64,000 nt of DNA from Caulobacter sp. 602-2 (GTDB lineage: Bacteria; Pseudomonadota; Alphaproteobacteria; Caulobacterales; Caulobacteraceae), in contig NZ_JAAKGT010000007.1 of the NCBI RefSeq assembly GCF_011043625.1, positions 181,067-245,066 on the forward strand, given 5' to 3'. Positions within the stretch are counted from its first letter, which is position 1, and each line of letters begins with the position of its first letter. Below the pieces are notes generated by a model. That model did not search any database. It had not been told where the DNA came from and saw only the letters and a list, made by a program, of their open reading frames with translations. Both the position numbers and the translations under genes were made by a program. Positions 25,105-33,017 of the stretch are shown here, piece by piece.

Positions 25105-28100
25105 ATGAAGCGCTTCAGCGCGCGCGGCCGCACGGCCGCGGCCGTGTCGATCATCGCCTTGAGCGCGGCCGTCTGGCCGGTCCAGCATGCCGTCGCACAA
25201 TCCGAAACCGTCAAGACCTCCGGATCGGTGGAATCCCCGACCGAAGTCGAGGCCATCGTCGTCGGGGCGCGGGCCTCGCAGCAGTCGTCGATCGCGCGCA
25301 AGAAGCGCAGCGCGACGGCCCAGGACTCCATCGTCGCCGACGACGTCGGCTCGTTCCCCGACAGCAATGTCAACGAAGCCATGTCGCGCATCGCCGGCGT
25401 CGCCATCGAGCGCAACGGCTTTGGTGAAGGCGACGGCGTCTCGATCCGCGGCAACGGCGCGGACCTGACCCGCGTCGAACTGGACGGCATGGGCGTGGCC
25501 GCCTCGGGCTTCAGCCTGGCCGTCGGCGACGGCGGGGGTCGCGCCGCCGACCTGCGTGAATTCCCGGCCGAAATGATCAAGAGCCTGGACGTCATCAAGG
25601 GGCAGACGGCCGACATGACCCCGGGCGGCCTGGGCGCCACCGTCCAGATCCAGACCCGCACGGGCCTGGACTTCAAGAAACCCTACCTGTCGATCCGCGG
25701 CGCCGCCGCCGGCAACTCGCTGTCGCGCAAGGCCTCGCCTGAACTGGGCGTGGTGGCCTCGCGCAAGTTCCTGGACGACCGTCTCGGCGTGATCGGCAAC
25801 ATCAGCTACAGCAAGCGCCTGAACGACAGCCACGCGCTGAACAACGGCGGCTCGAACAACGCCCAGGGCTATACGCGCTTCGCCGACTTCGACAATTCGC
25901 CGGACAAGACCTTCAGCTACAACCCGGCCACCGCCAACGGCGTCGGCGCCACCGACCCGATCGCTTCGTGGGCCATGGTCGGCGGCGGCACGTTCAACGC
26001 GCCCACGCCGCTGGACGTCTACACCAAGTCGGCCGCGGCCAAGACCAAGGCCGAGTGTCTGACCGCGTTCCCGACGCTGACCGACGCCCAGCTGGGCACG
26101 ATCGTGGCCGGCAGCAACGGCGCCAACCGCCAGGCCGCCCAGGCCGCGCAGATCAACGCCCAGATCAGCTGTCTCAACCAGTGGAACGACTACGCGCCCA
26201 ACCTGGTGCGCGACCAGAACCTGACCCAGTACGAAGACCGCCTGTCCTGGGACCTGCGCTTCGACTACCGCGTCAATGACGACCTGACGATCTTCGCCAA
26301 GTACCAGGTCGCAAACCGCGAGCAGAACGAGAACAACCGCCAGCGCACCCGCGGCGGCATCACCTCGCTGTACGCCGCCTCGCAGAACCAGACGGCGACC
26401 TCGCTGGTCACCAACACCTTCTACCCGGCCGGCACGCCCAACGTGCTCTCGGCCATCCCGGGCGGCGGTTTCTACATCTACAACCAGGGCATGCCGACGG
26501 CGCCGTTCACGATCGACACCACGCCGGGCTCGAGCGTGACCAACAACGCGTTCCCGCTGATGGGCGTGGCGGCCAACATCGTGCCGGGCTCCATCCAGAT
26601 GGACGGCAACCACCATCTGACCCAGTTCGACATCACCAACGCCGCGCTGGGCATCGACCAGATCCAGAACGACCAGATCTGGAAGACGAACTACATCTCG
26701 GGCGGCGCCAACTACAACCGCGGTCCGCTGACCATGGACCTGATCTTCGGCCGCAACGAGAGCGACTACTCGCGCACCGACCTGCGCTTCTCGCGCAGCT
26801 ACACCTATGGCAACGCGACCATGCGGGCGCTGGAGAACGGCATCTGGACGATCGACATGCCGTCGTCCTTCGATGACACCGACATGCGCAACTACGCCCA
26901 GCTGAACGTGCCGACGGCGGTGGGCCAGCCGGCCTACTCGAACGCCTATCGTCTGGTCTTCAATCCGCGGAAGGTCGAGAGCGCCGAAGACCAGCTGAAG
27001 TTCGACGTCACCTACCTGCCCGACATGCCGCTGTTCACGCGCTTCAAGGCGGGCGTCCTCTATCGCAAGGGCACGGCCAATTCGTGGGGCGGCGGCGGCT
27101 ACTCGCCCGACCCCGGCGTCTTCGTGCCGACCCTGACCCTGCGCGGCGACGTGCGGGCCTGCGCGAACGTCGCCTCGACCCTGCCGGCCAACGCCTGCGC
27201 CTACGGCTACGCCGCCAACCCGACCACCGGCGTTAACTTCCTGTACGGCCTGGAGACCCTGACCCAGGCCCAGCTGATCGACATCTTCCAGAGCTCGATC
27301 GAGCATAACTCCGGCAAGTTCATGCCGGGTTACAAGGGCGTCTCGGGCCTGGAGCTGTGGGATAGCATCGACGTCAAGAAGGCCTTCTCGCAGATGGCCG
27401 GCGCGGTGAACTACAACTTCGACTGCCTCAAGGAGTGCACGGCCAGCGACGGCAAGGTCTACCAGCAGCCGTTCAACGAGACCGAGGAGAAGATGGCCTC
27501 CTGGTACTGGATGGCCGACCTGGCTCACGACCTGCCGTTCGGCATGGAGTTCCGCGGCAACCTGGGTTCGCGGATGTTCAAGACCGAGGTCGAGGGCTCG
27601 GGCTACGTGACCCTGGCCACGACCTTCAAGAACGCGGCCTTCGACCCCAACAACCCCAACGCCACGGCCGGCGTCACCACCACCAACCGCGTTCGCCCGG
27701 TGTCGATCAACAAGAGCTACACCGGCTGGCTGCCGTCCTACAACGCGGCCGTCTGGGCGATCCCCGACAAGGTCGTGCTGCGTTACTCGTGGGCCAAGAC
27801 CATCGCCCCGCCGGCGATGAAGTACCTGTGGCCGGGCGGCACCTGCACCTATGACGAACGTCGCGACGGCGTGACCGACGCCGACGGTTCCGAGCAGGAC
27901 ATGGCCTGCGGCACCTTCGGCAACGCCGAACTGAAGCCGTACCAGGCGACCAAGAACAACACGAGCCTGGAGTGGTATCCCAACAAGGACACCTCGTTCA
28001 GCCTGGCCTACTACCGCCAGAAGGTGCGGGTCGGCGGCCCGCTGGCCGTGCCGATCAAGAACGTCAACGTCTTCGAAGGCACCGACTTCGAGATCCCGGG

Positions 28101-28731
28101 CACCGGCGGCAAGAAGTTCTCGGACTACGAGTTCGGCATGACCACCTATGAGAACGGCCCCGGCTATGTGCAGTCGGGCTGGGAGTTCGTGGCGCGAACG
28201 GCCTTCACCTACCTGCCGTGGAAGCTCAGCAAGACCGGCATGGACTTCAACATCTCGACCACCAAGTCGGGCAACGCGGTCACCTACATGGACCCGCTGA
28301 CCGCCGAGGCGCTGGATCCGCAAGGCCAGTCGAAGTACTTCGCCAACCTGGTGTTCTGGTACGACGACGGCGTCACCAAGGCCCGTATCGCCTACCAGAC
28401 CCGCGACCGCGTGCTGTCCTGCATCTCGCCGTGCGGCAACACCAGCGCCTCGCCGGTGGCCAACGCGCCCAACACCAACATCGGCAACTACGTGCGCTTC
28501 CCGTACAACCCGAGCGAGCCCTACTACTCCGAGCAGTACGAGTATCTGGACGCCAAGATCTCGCGGAGGATCAACAAGAACCTCGAGGTCTACCTGGAAG
28601 GCCGCAACCTGCTGCAGGCCGCCCGCCTGTCGGTGGGCTCGGACGACCGCGGCTTCGAAGGCCGCGCCAATCCCTGGTCGGTCCAGTACGGCGGCTCGCG
28701 CTTCGCCCTCGGCTTCACCTACCGGAACTAA
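25105..28731 (+). CDS. Large TonB-dependent receptor (Xanthomonas/Caulobacter type)
   Basis: 1,208 residues. ATG 25105 chosen because GGGAGAGGAAG precedes it; the frame is open five codons upstream. Sec signal to about residue 36 (HAVAQS), TonB-box-like VEAIVVGARASQQSS, plug with VNEAMSRIAGVAIERNGFGEGDGVSIRGNG and MTPGGLGATVQIQTRTG, then a very long barrel. The C-terminus ...LGFTYRN ends in Asn, not the usual aromatic. Controlled by a long leader with GntR-like and LacI-like sites. By family and neighbours it probably imports plant-derived oligosaccharides, perhaps galacturonides given the pectate lyase upstream. It ends in a strong terminator. Confidence 0.93.
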   Translation: MKRFSARGRTAAAVSIIALSAAVWPVQHAVAQSETVKTSGSVESPTEVEAIVVGARASQQSSIARKKRSATAQDSIVADDVGSFPDSNVNEAMSRIAGVAIERNGFGEGDGVSIRGNGADLTRVELDGMGVAASGFSLAVGDGGGRAADLREFPAEMIKSLDVIKGQTADMTPGGLGATVQIQTRTGLDFKKPYLSIRGAAAGNSLSRKASPELGVVASRKFLDDRLGVIGNISYSKRLNDSHALNNGGSNNAQGYTRFADFDNSPDKTFSYNPATANGVGATDPIASWAMVGGGTFNAPTPLDVYTKSAAAKTKAECLTAFPTLTDAQLGTIVAGSNGANRQAAQAAQINAQISCLNQWNDYAPNLVRDQNLTQYEDRLSWDLRFDYRVNDDLTIFAKYQVANREQNENNRQRTRGGITSLYAASQNQTATSLVTNTFYPAGTPNVLSAIPGGGFYIYNQGMPTAPFTIDTTPGSSVTNNAFPLMGVAANIVPGSIQMDGNHHLTQFDITNAALGIDQIQNDQIWKTNYISGGANYNRGPLTMDLIFGRNESDYSRTDLRFSRSYTYGNATMRALENGIWTIDMPSSFDDTDMRNYAQLNVPTAVGQPAYSNAYRLVFNPRKVESAEDQLKFDVTYLPDMPLFTRFKAGVLYRKGTANSWGGGGYSPDPGVFVPTLTLRGDVRACANVASTLPANACAYGYAANPTTGVNFLYGLETLTQAQLIDIFQSSIEHNSGKFMPGYKGVSGLELWDSIDVKKAFSQMAGAVNYNFDCLKECTASDGKVYQQPFNETEEKMASWYWMADLAHDLPFGMEFRGNLGSRMFKTEVEGSGYVTLATTFKNAAFDPNNPNATAGVTTTNRVRPVSINKSYTGWLPSYNAAVWAIPDKVVLRYSWAKTIAPPAMKYLWPGGTCTYDERRDGVTDADGSEQDMACGTFGNAELKPYQATKNNTSLEWYPNKDTSFSLAYYRQKVRVGGPLAVPIKNVNVFEGTDFEIPGTGGKKFSDYEFGMTTYENGPGYVQSGWEFVARTAFTYLPWKLSKTGMDFNISTTKSGNAVTYMDPLTAEALDPQGQSKYFANLVFWYDDGVTKARIAYQTRDRVLSCISPCGNTSASPVANAPNTNIGNYVRFPYNPSEPYYSEQYEYLDAKISRRINKNLEVYLEGRNLLQAARLSVGSDDRGFEGRANPWSVQYGGSRFALGFTYRN

Positions 28732-28755
28732 GACTCTCCGTTCCGGTCGGCTCCT

Positions 28756-28787
28756 GGCCCTTCCCTGGAAACAGGGGAGGGCCTTTT
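28756..28787 (+). terminator. Rho-independent terminator after TBDR 25105
   Basis: GGCCCTTCCCTG (28756-28767) pairs with CAGGGGAGGGCC (28772-28783) around a GAAA tetraloop, followed by TTTT. Confidence 0.85.
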
Positions 28788-29130
28788 GCTGTCGGCGCGG
28801 GCTCCCTCCGTCCGCTTCGCGGTTACCTGCTCCAGAGGGGGGCATCTACTGGCGCCTAGGCGCTCCCCCTCTGGGGGGGGCTGTCGCGGAGCGACTGAGG
28901 GGGACCCCTAGCGCCGGCGCTGGCCCCCTCCGGCCCTCTGGGCCACCTCCCCCAGAGGGGGAGGATCTGTGGCTGGCGCCTTGCGTCCTTCGAGGCCCGC
29001 TGCGCGGGCGCCTCAGGATGAGGAATTCCGTGCAAGGAGGCCCTCATCCTGAGGTGCGAGGCGAAGCCGAGCCTCGAAGGACGCACGACTTCTCAGCCCC
29101 GCGCTTCGCGCCACCTCCCCAAAGAGGGAG
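28788..29130. repeat. Cluster of intergenic palindromic repeats
   Basis: The stretch consists of short repeated units. CCAGAGGGGG/CCCCCTCTGG-type units occur near 28831, 28865 and 28951, with a degenerate copy near 29115. CGTCCTTCGAGGC...GCCTCAGGATGAGG (28984-29023) and its inverted partner CCTCATCCTGAGG...GCCTCGAAGGACG (29042-29083) form a facing pair. Units of the 'TCCTTCGAGGC...CTCAGGATGAGG' kind are familiar intergenic repeats in alphaproteobacteria. No ORF. Confidence 0.7.
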
Positions 29131-29139
29131 AGGTTTCAC

Positions 29140-29150
29140 TGGTCTGACCA
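29140..29150. promoter_or_regulatory. GntR-type operator (TGGTCTGACCA)
   Basis: Perfect odd palindrome, extended to CTGGTCTGACCAG (29139-29151), with the same core as the site between gntR and manD. The next protein gene is over 300 bp away, so it may serve the transcript that ends at 29409. Confidence 0.5.
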
Positions 29151-29159
29151 GATTGCGCC

Positions 29160-29409
29160 AGGCGCTCCCAGTATCGTGAGGCGGGAAGGTGAAGATTACC
29201 CATGGGGATGTAGATAATCGTTACGTTTCATGGATTTTCCATTTCGTGATGACAGCGCTATTAGCGCGAAAGTTGCGAAAATTGGTCAGGCCGCCGTTGC
29301 AGCCTCCGGGGGCTTCCGGTAGAAGGGGAGGGTGTTCGGCGTCTGCGAGCCGACCACAACCTTCATAGTTCCCCTCCGGCCGACCAAGACGACGGGTCGG
29401 CCTTTTTTT
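29160..29409 (+). ncRNA. Candidate small RNA ending in an orphan intrinsic terminator
   Basis: A strong terminator (29378-29409) lies about 600 bp after the previous gene's own terminator and 61 bp before the next gene, so some transcript other than that TBDR mRNA probably ends here. Upstream are a small hairpin TCGGC/GCCGA (29336-29353), a G-rich AGAAGGGGAGGG (29321-29332) and a C-rich TTCCCCTCC (29369-29377) next to the terminator, resembling antisense-type seed loops in small RNAs. The 5' end is not defined; the start given is only the region after the operator at 29140. No known family was recognised, and no GGAAC...CGTT stress promoter was found. Confidence 0.4.
29378..29409 (+). terminator. 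Strong Rho-independent terminator without an obvious gene
   Basis: GGCCGACC (29378-29385) and GGTCGGCC (29395-29402) form a perfect 8-bp stem followed by seven T residues (29403-29409). Confidence 0.85.
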
Positions 29410-29470
29410 GCGCGGTCGCCCGGGGCGCGCGACTGTTGCCGGCCGCAGGCGACGGCGCCTATAGCGGGGC

Positions 29471-30082
29471 ATGACCTTGTCCCTTGGGCCCGACTGGGAA
29501 CGTGAACTGTGGGCCTCGCCCTATCGGCTCAGGTTCGAGCTGAACCAGGGCGGCTCCCATGTGACGATGTTCACCAGCAGCTATGACCGCGCACGGATCC
29601 TGGCGCGCGCGGCGCTGCCGACAGACGCCCCGATCGGCGTGATCGCCGCCAATCCCGAGCCCGAGGCGGAACTGGGCGCCGAGTGGCGCGGCTGGACGAA
29701 GGGAACCGCCTTTGGCCATCTGAAGAGGATGGGGGTCAGGACCAAGGCCCATCTGGCGACCTGGAAGGGCTATGTGTGGCCGGACGACGAGGCCGACGAC
29801 GAGGCCGGGACCTGGGTCCACCGCGCGGTGCGCCTGACCTGGGAACAGGCCGACATCCTGCTGTGGAGCCAGATCGCGCACGATATCGGCGTGACGCCGC
29901 AGGCGCCGGTGCAGTCCAAGCTGGTCGACCTGGAACGCGGCGTCTGCGTCAACGCCTATGACGACCGGGGCATGGACGTGACGGCGCTCTCGCCGGAGCC
30001 GATCCTGGAGCTCTATCGCCGCTTCGACGACTGGCTGCTCGATTATGACCGGCCGCGCATGGCCGAGGCGTTCGGGACCTGA
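29471..30082 (+). CDS. DUF3885-family protein of unknown function
   Basis: 203 residues, no signal or membrane segment. The N-terminal part, MTLSLGPDWERELWASPYRLRFELNQGG and MFTSSYDRARILARAAL, and the C-terminal ALSPEPILELYRRFDDWLLDYDRPRMAEAF match the DUF3885 pattern (a C-terminal 'L.....WLL.YDR..M...F' tail). No catalytic motif is recognised. Transcribed alone, converging with the deacetylase gene that ends 10 bp after it. Confidence 0.75.
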   Translation: MTLSLGPDWERELWASPYRLRFELNQGGSHVTMFTSSYDRARILARAALPTDAPIGVIAANPEPEAELGAEWRGWTKGTAFGHLKRMGVRTKAHLATWKGYVWPDDEADDEAGTWVHRAVRLTWEQADILLWSQIAHDIGVTPQAPVQSKLVDLERGVCVNAYDDRGMDVTALSPEPILELYRRFDDWLLDYDRPRMAEAFGT

Positions 30083-30092
30083 GGCCGCGCCG

Positions 30093-30998
30093 CTAGCGGC
30101 ACAGGCCCTTGGGGTCCACGCGCTCGACGGTCGGGGCGGGCGCCGGCAGGGCGATCCCCCGGGCCTTGGCCGTGCGCTCCATGATCCCGCCGCCGCCGGG
30201 AATGGCCTGCGCCTGCGCGTAGGCCGGGTCCTTCTGGGCGTCCTGCAGCGTGACGTAGCGGGCGCCTGCCGCGTCGAGGTGGTCCATCACCTGGGGCAGC
30301 ATATGCGCCGACCAGCCGCCGATGTGGGTGAGCAACACCTGCGGGATCATCCGGCCGTAGACCGCCTGGGAGACCACCCGCATGCGCGCCAGTTCATCGT
30401 CGACGCCGCGCAGGTACTGATCTTCCATGGCCTTGATCGCGGCCTGGTCGTCCTTGGCGACGCAGCGTGCGTAGGCATCGCTGTAGCTCCAGTCGCTGAA
30501 CGAAATGGTCACGTGGGCGACCTTGTAGCCGTGGGCGGCGAGATAGGCGGCCGCGCCCTGGTGGCGCTCGGGGCGCGTGCCGGCCGTCAGGTTGGGAAAC
30601 CTCAGATACCGCCAGTCCTGGCCCTTCATCCGCTGGGCCACCGCCGGCTCGCCGGCCTCGAGGTCGGCGATCCAGGCCTCCAGCGTGTCGGCCTTCTCGA
30701 GATTGAGGTGGCTGGCGGTGTGGTTGCCCAGCGGGTGGCCGGCGGCGCGCCAGGCATCGAGCACGGCGTCGCCTTGCGTGTCGGTCGTGTTGATCGAATT
30801 GACGAAGCCGAAGGCCTGGACGACGCCGTGCGCCTTGAAGGCGTCGATGTGCGTGCGGGCGATCGACAGGCGGGTCATGCCCGGCGGCAGGGCGCCGTGC
30901 ACGGGCAGGTCGTCGACCGTGACGGCGACGTCGAAGGCCTGGGCCAGCGCGGCTGCGGGCGCCAGCAAGGCCAGGACGAGAAGGGCGGCGGTCCTCAC
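30093..30998 (-). CDS. Polysaccharide deacetylase (NodB/CE4-like), exported
   Basis: 301 residues. Signal peptide MRTAALLVLALLAPAAALAQA. A NodB-type fold is seen: VAVTVDDLPVHG holds the Asp-Asp pair (motif 1), GHPLGNHTASHLNL holds the metal-binding His pair (motif 2), and WRYLRFPNLTAG holds motif 3. It should remove O- or N-acetyl groups from a polysaccharide in the periplasm or outside. Its ATG overlaps the TGA of the upstream GH2 gene (ATGA), so the two act on the same substrate, for example an acetylated glucuronoxylan-like glycan; this last point is inference. Confidence 0.85.
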   Translation of the reverse strand: MRTAALLVLALLAPAAALAQAFDVAVTVDDLPVHGALPPGMTRLSIARTHIDAFKAHGVVQAFGFVNSINTTDTQGDAVLDAWRAAGHPLGNHTASHLNLEKADTLEAWIADLEAGEPAVAQRMKGQDWRYLRFPNLTAGTRPERHQGAAAYLAAHGYKVAHVTISFSDWSYSDAYARCVAKDDQAAIKAMEDQYLRGVDDELARMRVVSQAVYGRMIPQVLLTHIGGWSAHMLPQVMDHLDAAGARYVTLQDAQKDPAYAQAQAIPGGGGIMERTAKARGIALPAPAPTVERVDPKGLCR

Positions 30999-32860
30999 GA
31001 GGTCTTGCCCGCGTAGTAGCGGCGCAGGGTCTCGAAGGCCAGCTTGCGACGGCCCTCGTTGCTGACCAGGCCCTTGCGGTTCCAGTAGTCCTGGTAGCGG
31101 GCGTGCCAGCGGCGCGGCGAGCGGAAGTCCTTCAGCACCCAGGGGCTGACGCCGACGAAGCCGTCGCGGTCGAGCAGGGCCAGCGTCTCTTCGAACACCC
31201 AGGCCTGGTACTCCTCGGTCCAGCGGTTCTCCTTGGGGCCGCGCTCGCCGTAGAGGGCGTCGGCGCCGAACTCGCTCATCATCATCGGCTTGTCGTGCGG
31301 GTTCGAGAACCGCACGGTCTTGGCCTGGTCGGGCGTGCGCGGGCCGTACCAGCCCTCGTACTGGTTGATGGCGACGACATCGAGGTCGGGGGCCAGCGGA
31401 TCGTCGACTACGAACTGGTTCTGGCCGGCCTTGGCGCCGCCGACGTCGATGTTCTTGTTCAGCGCCGCCGTCAGCAGGCGGGTCGGGTCCAGGCGGCGGA
31501 TGTCGGCGACCACATGGCGCAGGAAGGTCGTGCGGGCTTGGTGGGTGGGCGTCTCGTTGGCCACCGACCAGAAGGCGACGCTGGCGCGGTTGCGGTCGCG
31601 CACCACCATCTCGGCGGCCATGGCGCGGGCCAGGGCCAGGGTCCTGGGGCTCTCATAGGCGACGTCGTCCCAGTAGACGGGGATCTCCGACCAGACCAGC
31701 AGGCCCAGTTCATCGCACAGGCGCACGGTGCTTTCCGTATGCGGATAATGCGCCAGGCGGACCATGTCGCAGCCCAGGGCCTTGGCCTCCTCCAAGAGGG
31801 CGCGGGCCTCGGGCGGGGTCATGACCCGGCCGCCCTGGGCGCCCAGGGGCTCTTCGTGCAGGGCGACGCCGCGGATGAAGCGGGCCTTGCCGTTGACCAG
31901 GATCTGGCGGCCGCGGGCCTCAAGCGTGCGGAAGCCGATGCGGTCGCGGCGCACGTCCTCGCCGGCCTTGAAGGTCACCTCATAGAGGGTGGGCGTCTCG
32001 GGCGACCACAGCTTCAGCCCGCGCGGGGGCTTGGCGGAAAGGCGGGCGCGGCCGTCGGGGCCGGTCTTGCCGGTCAGCGTCAGGTTCAGACCGGCGACGG
32101 CGACCGAGACGTCGAGGCCGGCTGCCGCCGGACCATCGGCGCGCAGGTCGGCGACGATCTGCCCGCCTTCCAGGCGCAGGAAGGCGTCGCGTAGGAAGGT
32201 GGCCGGCGTCTCGACCAGCCAGACCGAGCGGGTGATCCCGCCGTAGTTCTTCCAGTCGAAGTCGAGCGAGGGCAGGGTCTCGGGGCCCACCCGGTCGTCG
32301 ACACGCAGCACCACGACGTTCTCGCCCGGCTTCAGCTTGCCGGTGACCTCGAAGACGAAGGGCGTGAAGCCGCCCTCGTGGCGGCCGATCTGCTGGCCGT
32401 TCAGCCAGACGACGGCGTCGTAGTTCACCGCCTCGAAGCTGAGGAAGCGGCGGCCGCCGGTGTCGGCCGGGGCCTGGAAGCGGCGGTGGAAGTAGATCGG
32501 GCCGTCGTACCACTCCAGCGACGGATCGCGGGTGTTCCAGTCGCCGGGGATCTCCATGCGCGGCGAGGCGCTCCAGTCGTACTCGACGACGGGGCCGCCG
32601 GGCTGCTGGGCCTCGTCCAGCCAGAAGGCGCGGCGGGCGTTGGGCTTGCGGAAGGCGGAGTCGTTCTGGTCGAGAATGTAGGCCCACAGGCCGTCCAGCG
32701 TAATGCGCGGACGGTCGTGCTGTGCGAACAGCAGCAGCGGCTCTTCGCTAGCGGCCAGGGCCGGGGAGGCGGCCTTTTCCTGTGCATGGGCCTGCACCGC
32801 GAGGGCGGCGCTGGCGGTCAGGGCGGCTCCGGCCAGGAGCTGGCGACGGCTGGGCGTCAT
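30995..32860 (-). CDS. GH2 beta-glucuronidase (Tat-exported)
   Basis: 621 residues. The signal MTPSRRQLLAGAALTASAALAVQAHAQ is Tat-like. A sugar-binding domain (YFHRRFQAP...VVWLNGQQIGRHEGGFTPFVFEVT), an Ig-like domain and a TIM barrel follow, with acid/base Glu436 (WSVANETP) and nucleophile Glu530 (MMMSEFGAD). The motif Asn594-Arg-Lys596 (YWNRKGLV) sits 64 residues after the nucleophile, matching the NxK motif (Asn566/Lys568 in E. coli GUS) that binds the uronate carboxylate. This marks a beta-glucuronidase rather than a galactosidase. Coupled to the deacetylase, divergent from a TBDR, and close to the manD gene that handles glucuronate-derived mannonate. Confidence 0.88.
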   Translation of the reverse strand: MTPSRRQLLAGAALTASAALAVQAHAQEKAASPALAASEEPLLLFAQHDRPRITLDGLWAYILDQNDSAFRKPNARRAFWLDEAQQPGGPVVEYDWSASPRMEIPGDWNTRDPSLEWYDGPIYFHRRFQAPADTGGRRFLSFEAVNYDAVVWLNGQQIGRHEGGFTPFVFEVTGKLKPGENVVVLRVDDRVGPETLPSLDFDWKNYGGITRSVWLVETPATFLRDAFLRLEGGQIVADLRADGPAAAGLDVSVAVAGLNLTLTGKTGPDGRARLSAKPPRGLKLWSPETPTLYEVTFKAGEDVRRDRIGFRTLEARGRQILVNGKARFIRGVALHEEPLGAQGGRVMTPPEARALLEEAKALGCDMVRLAHYPHTESTVRLCDELGLLVWSEIPVYWDDVAYESPRTLALARAMAAEMVVRDRNRASVAFWSVANETPTHQARTTFLRHVVADIRRLDPTRLLTAALNKNIDVGGAKAGQNQFVVDDPLAPDLDVVAINQYEGWYGPRTPDQAKTVRFSNPHDKPMMMSEFGADALYGERGPKENRWTEEYQAWVFEETLALLDRDGFVGVSPWVLKDFRSPRRWHARYQDYWNRKGLVSNEGRRKLAFETLRRYYAGKTS

Positions 32861-32929
32861 GGGCGGCTTTCTCCCTAAATCGTACTTGCGACCTTCCTAG
32901 AGGGTTTGGTCAAGTTTGGCCAGGGCGCA

Positions 32930-32961
32930 TGGTCAGGCCGCTATTGCAATCGGCCTGACCA
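32930..32961. promoter_or_regulatory. Paired GntR-like operator between GH2/deacetylase operon and TBDR 33018
   Basis: TGGTCAGGCCG (32930-32940) and CGGCCTGACCA (32951-32961) form a perfect 11-bp inverted repeat with a 10-nt spacer. Each arm is also a 9-of-11 match to the GntR palindrome, and their centres are 21 bp apart. Well placed to control both divergent units. Confidence 0.6.
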
Positions 32962-33017
32962 ATCTCTATTTGCACTCCCATCGGGTCGAAGAACCCTTCA
33001 AAATGTGGGAGTCAGGT

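Noticed and set aside
24931..28845. A 1,304-codon open frame antisense to TBDR 25105
   Set aside because: Same reason: no domain, composition bias, and no RBS or terminator of its own.
29283..29293. Another GntR-like half match (TGGTCAGGCCG)
   Set aside because: No second copy lies 20-21 bp away, and it is inside the candidate RNA, so it was not counted as an operator.
29281..29310. GGTCAGGCCGCCGTTGCAGCC resembles part of the SRP RNA core (GGTCAGG...GCAGCC)
   Set aside because: The essential GGAAG tetraloop part is missing and the flanks do not form the SRP stem, so this is not called as 4.5S RNA.
32907..32922. TGGTCAAGTTTGGCCA inverted repeat next to the operator at 32930
   Set aside because: Short, with one mismatched pair, and different spacing from the GntR pairs; likely chance or a minor site.
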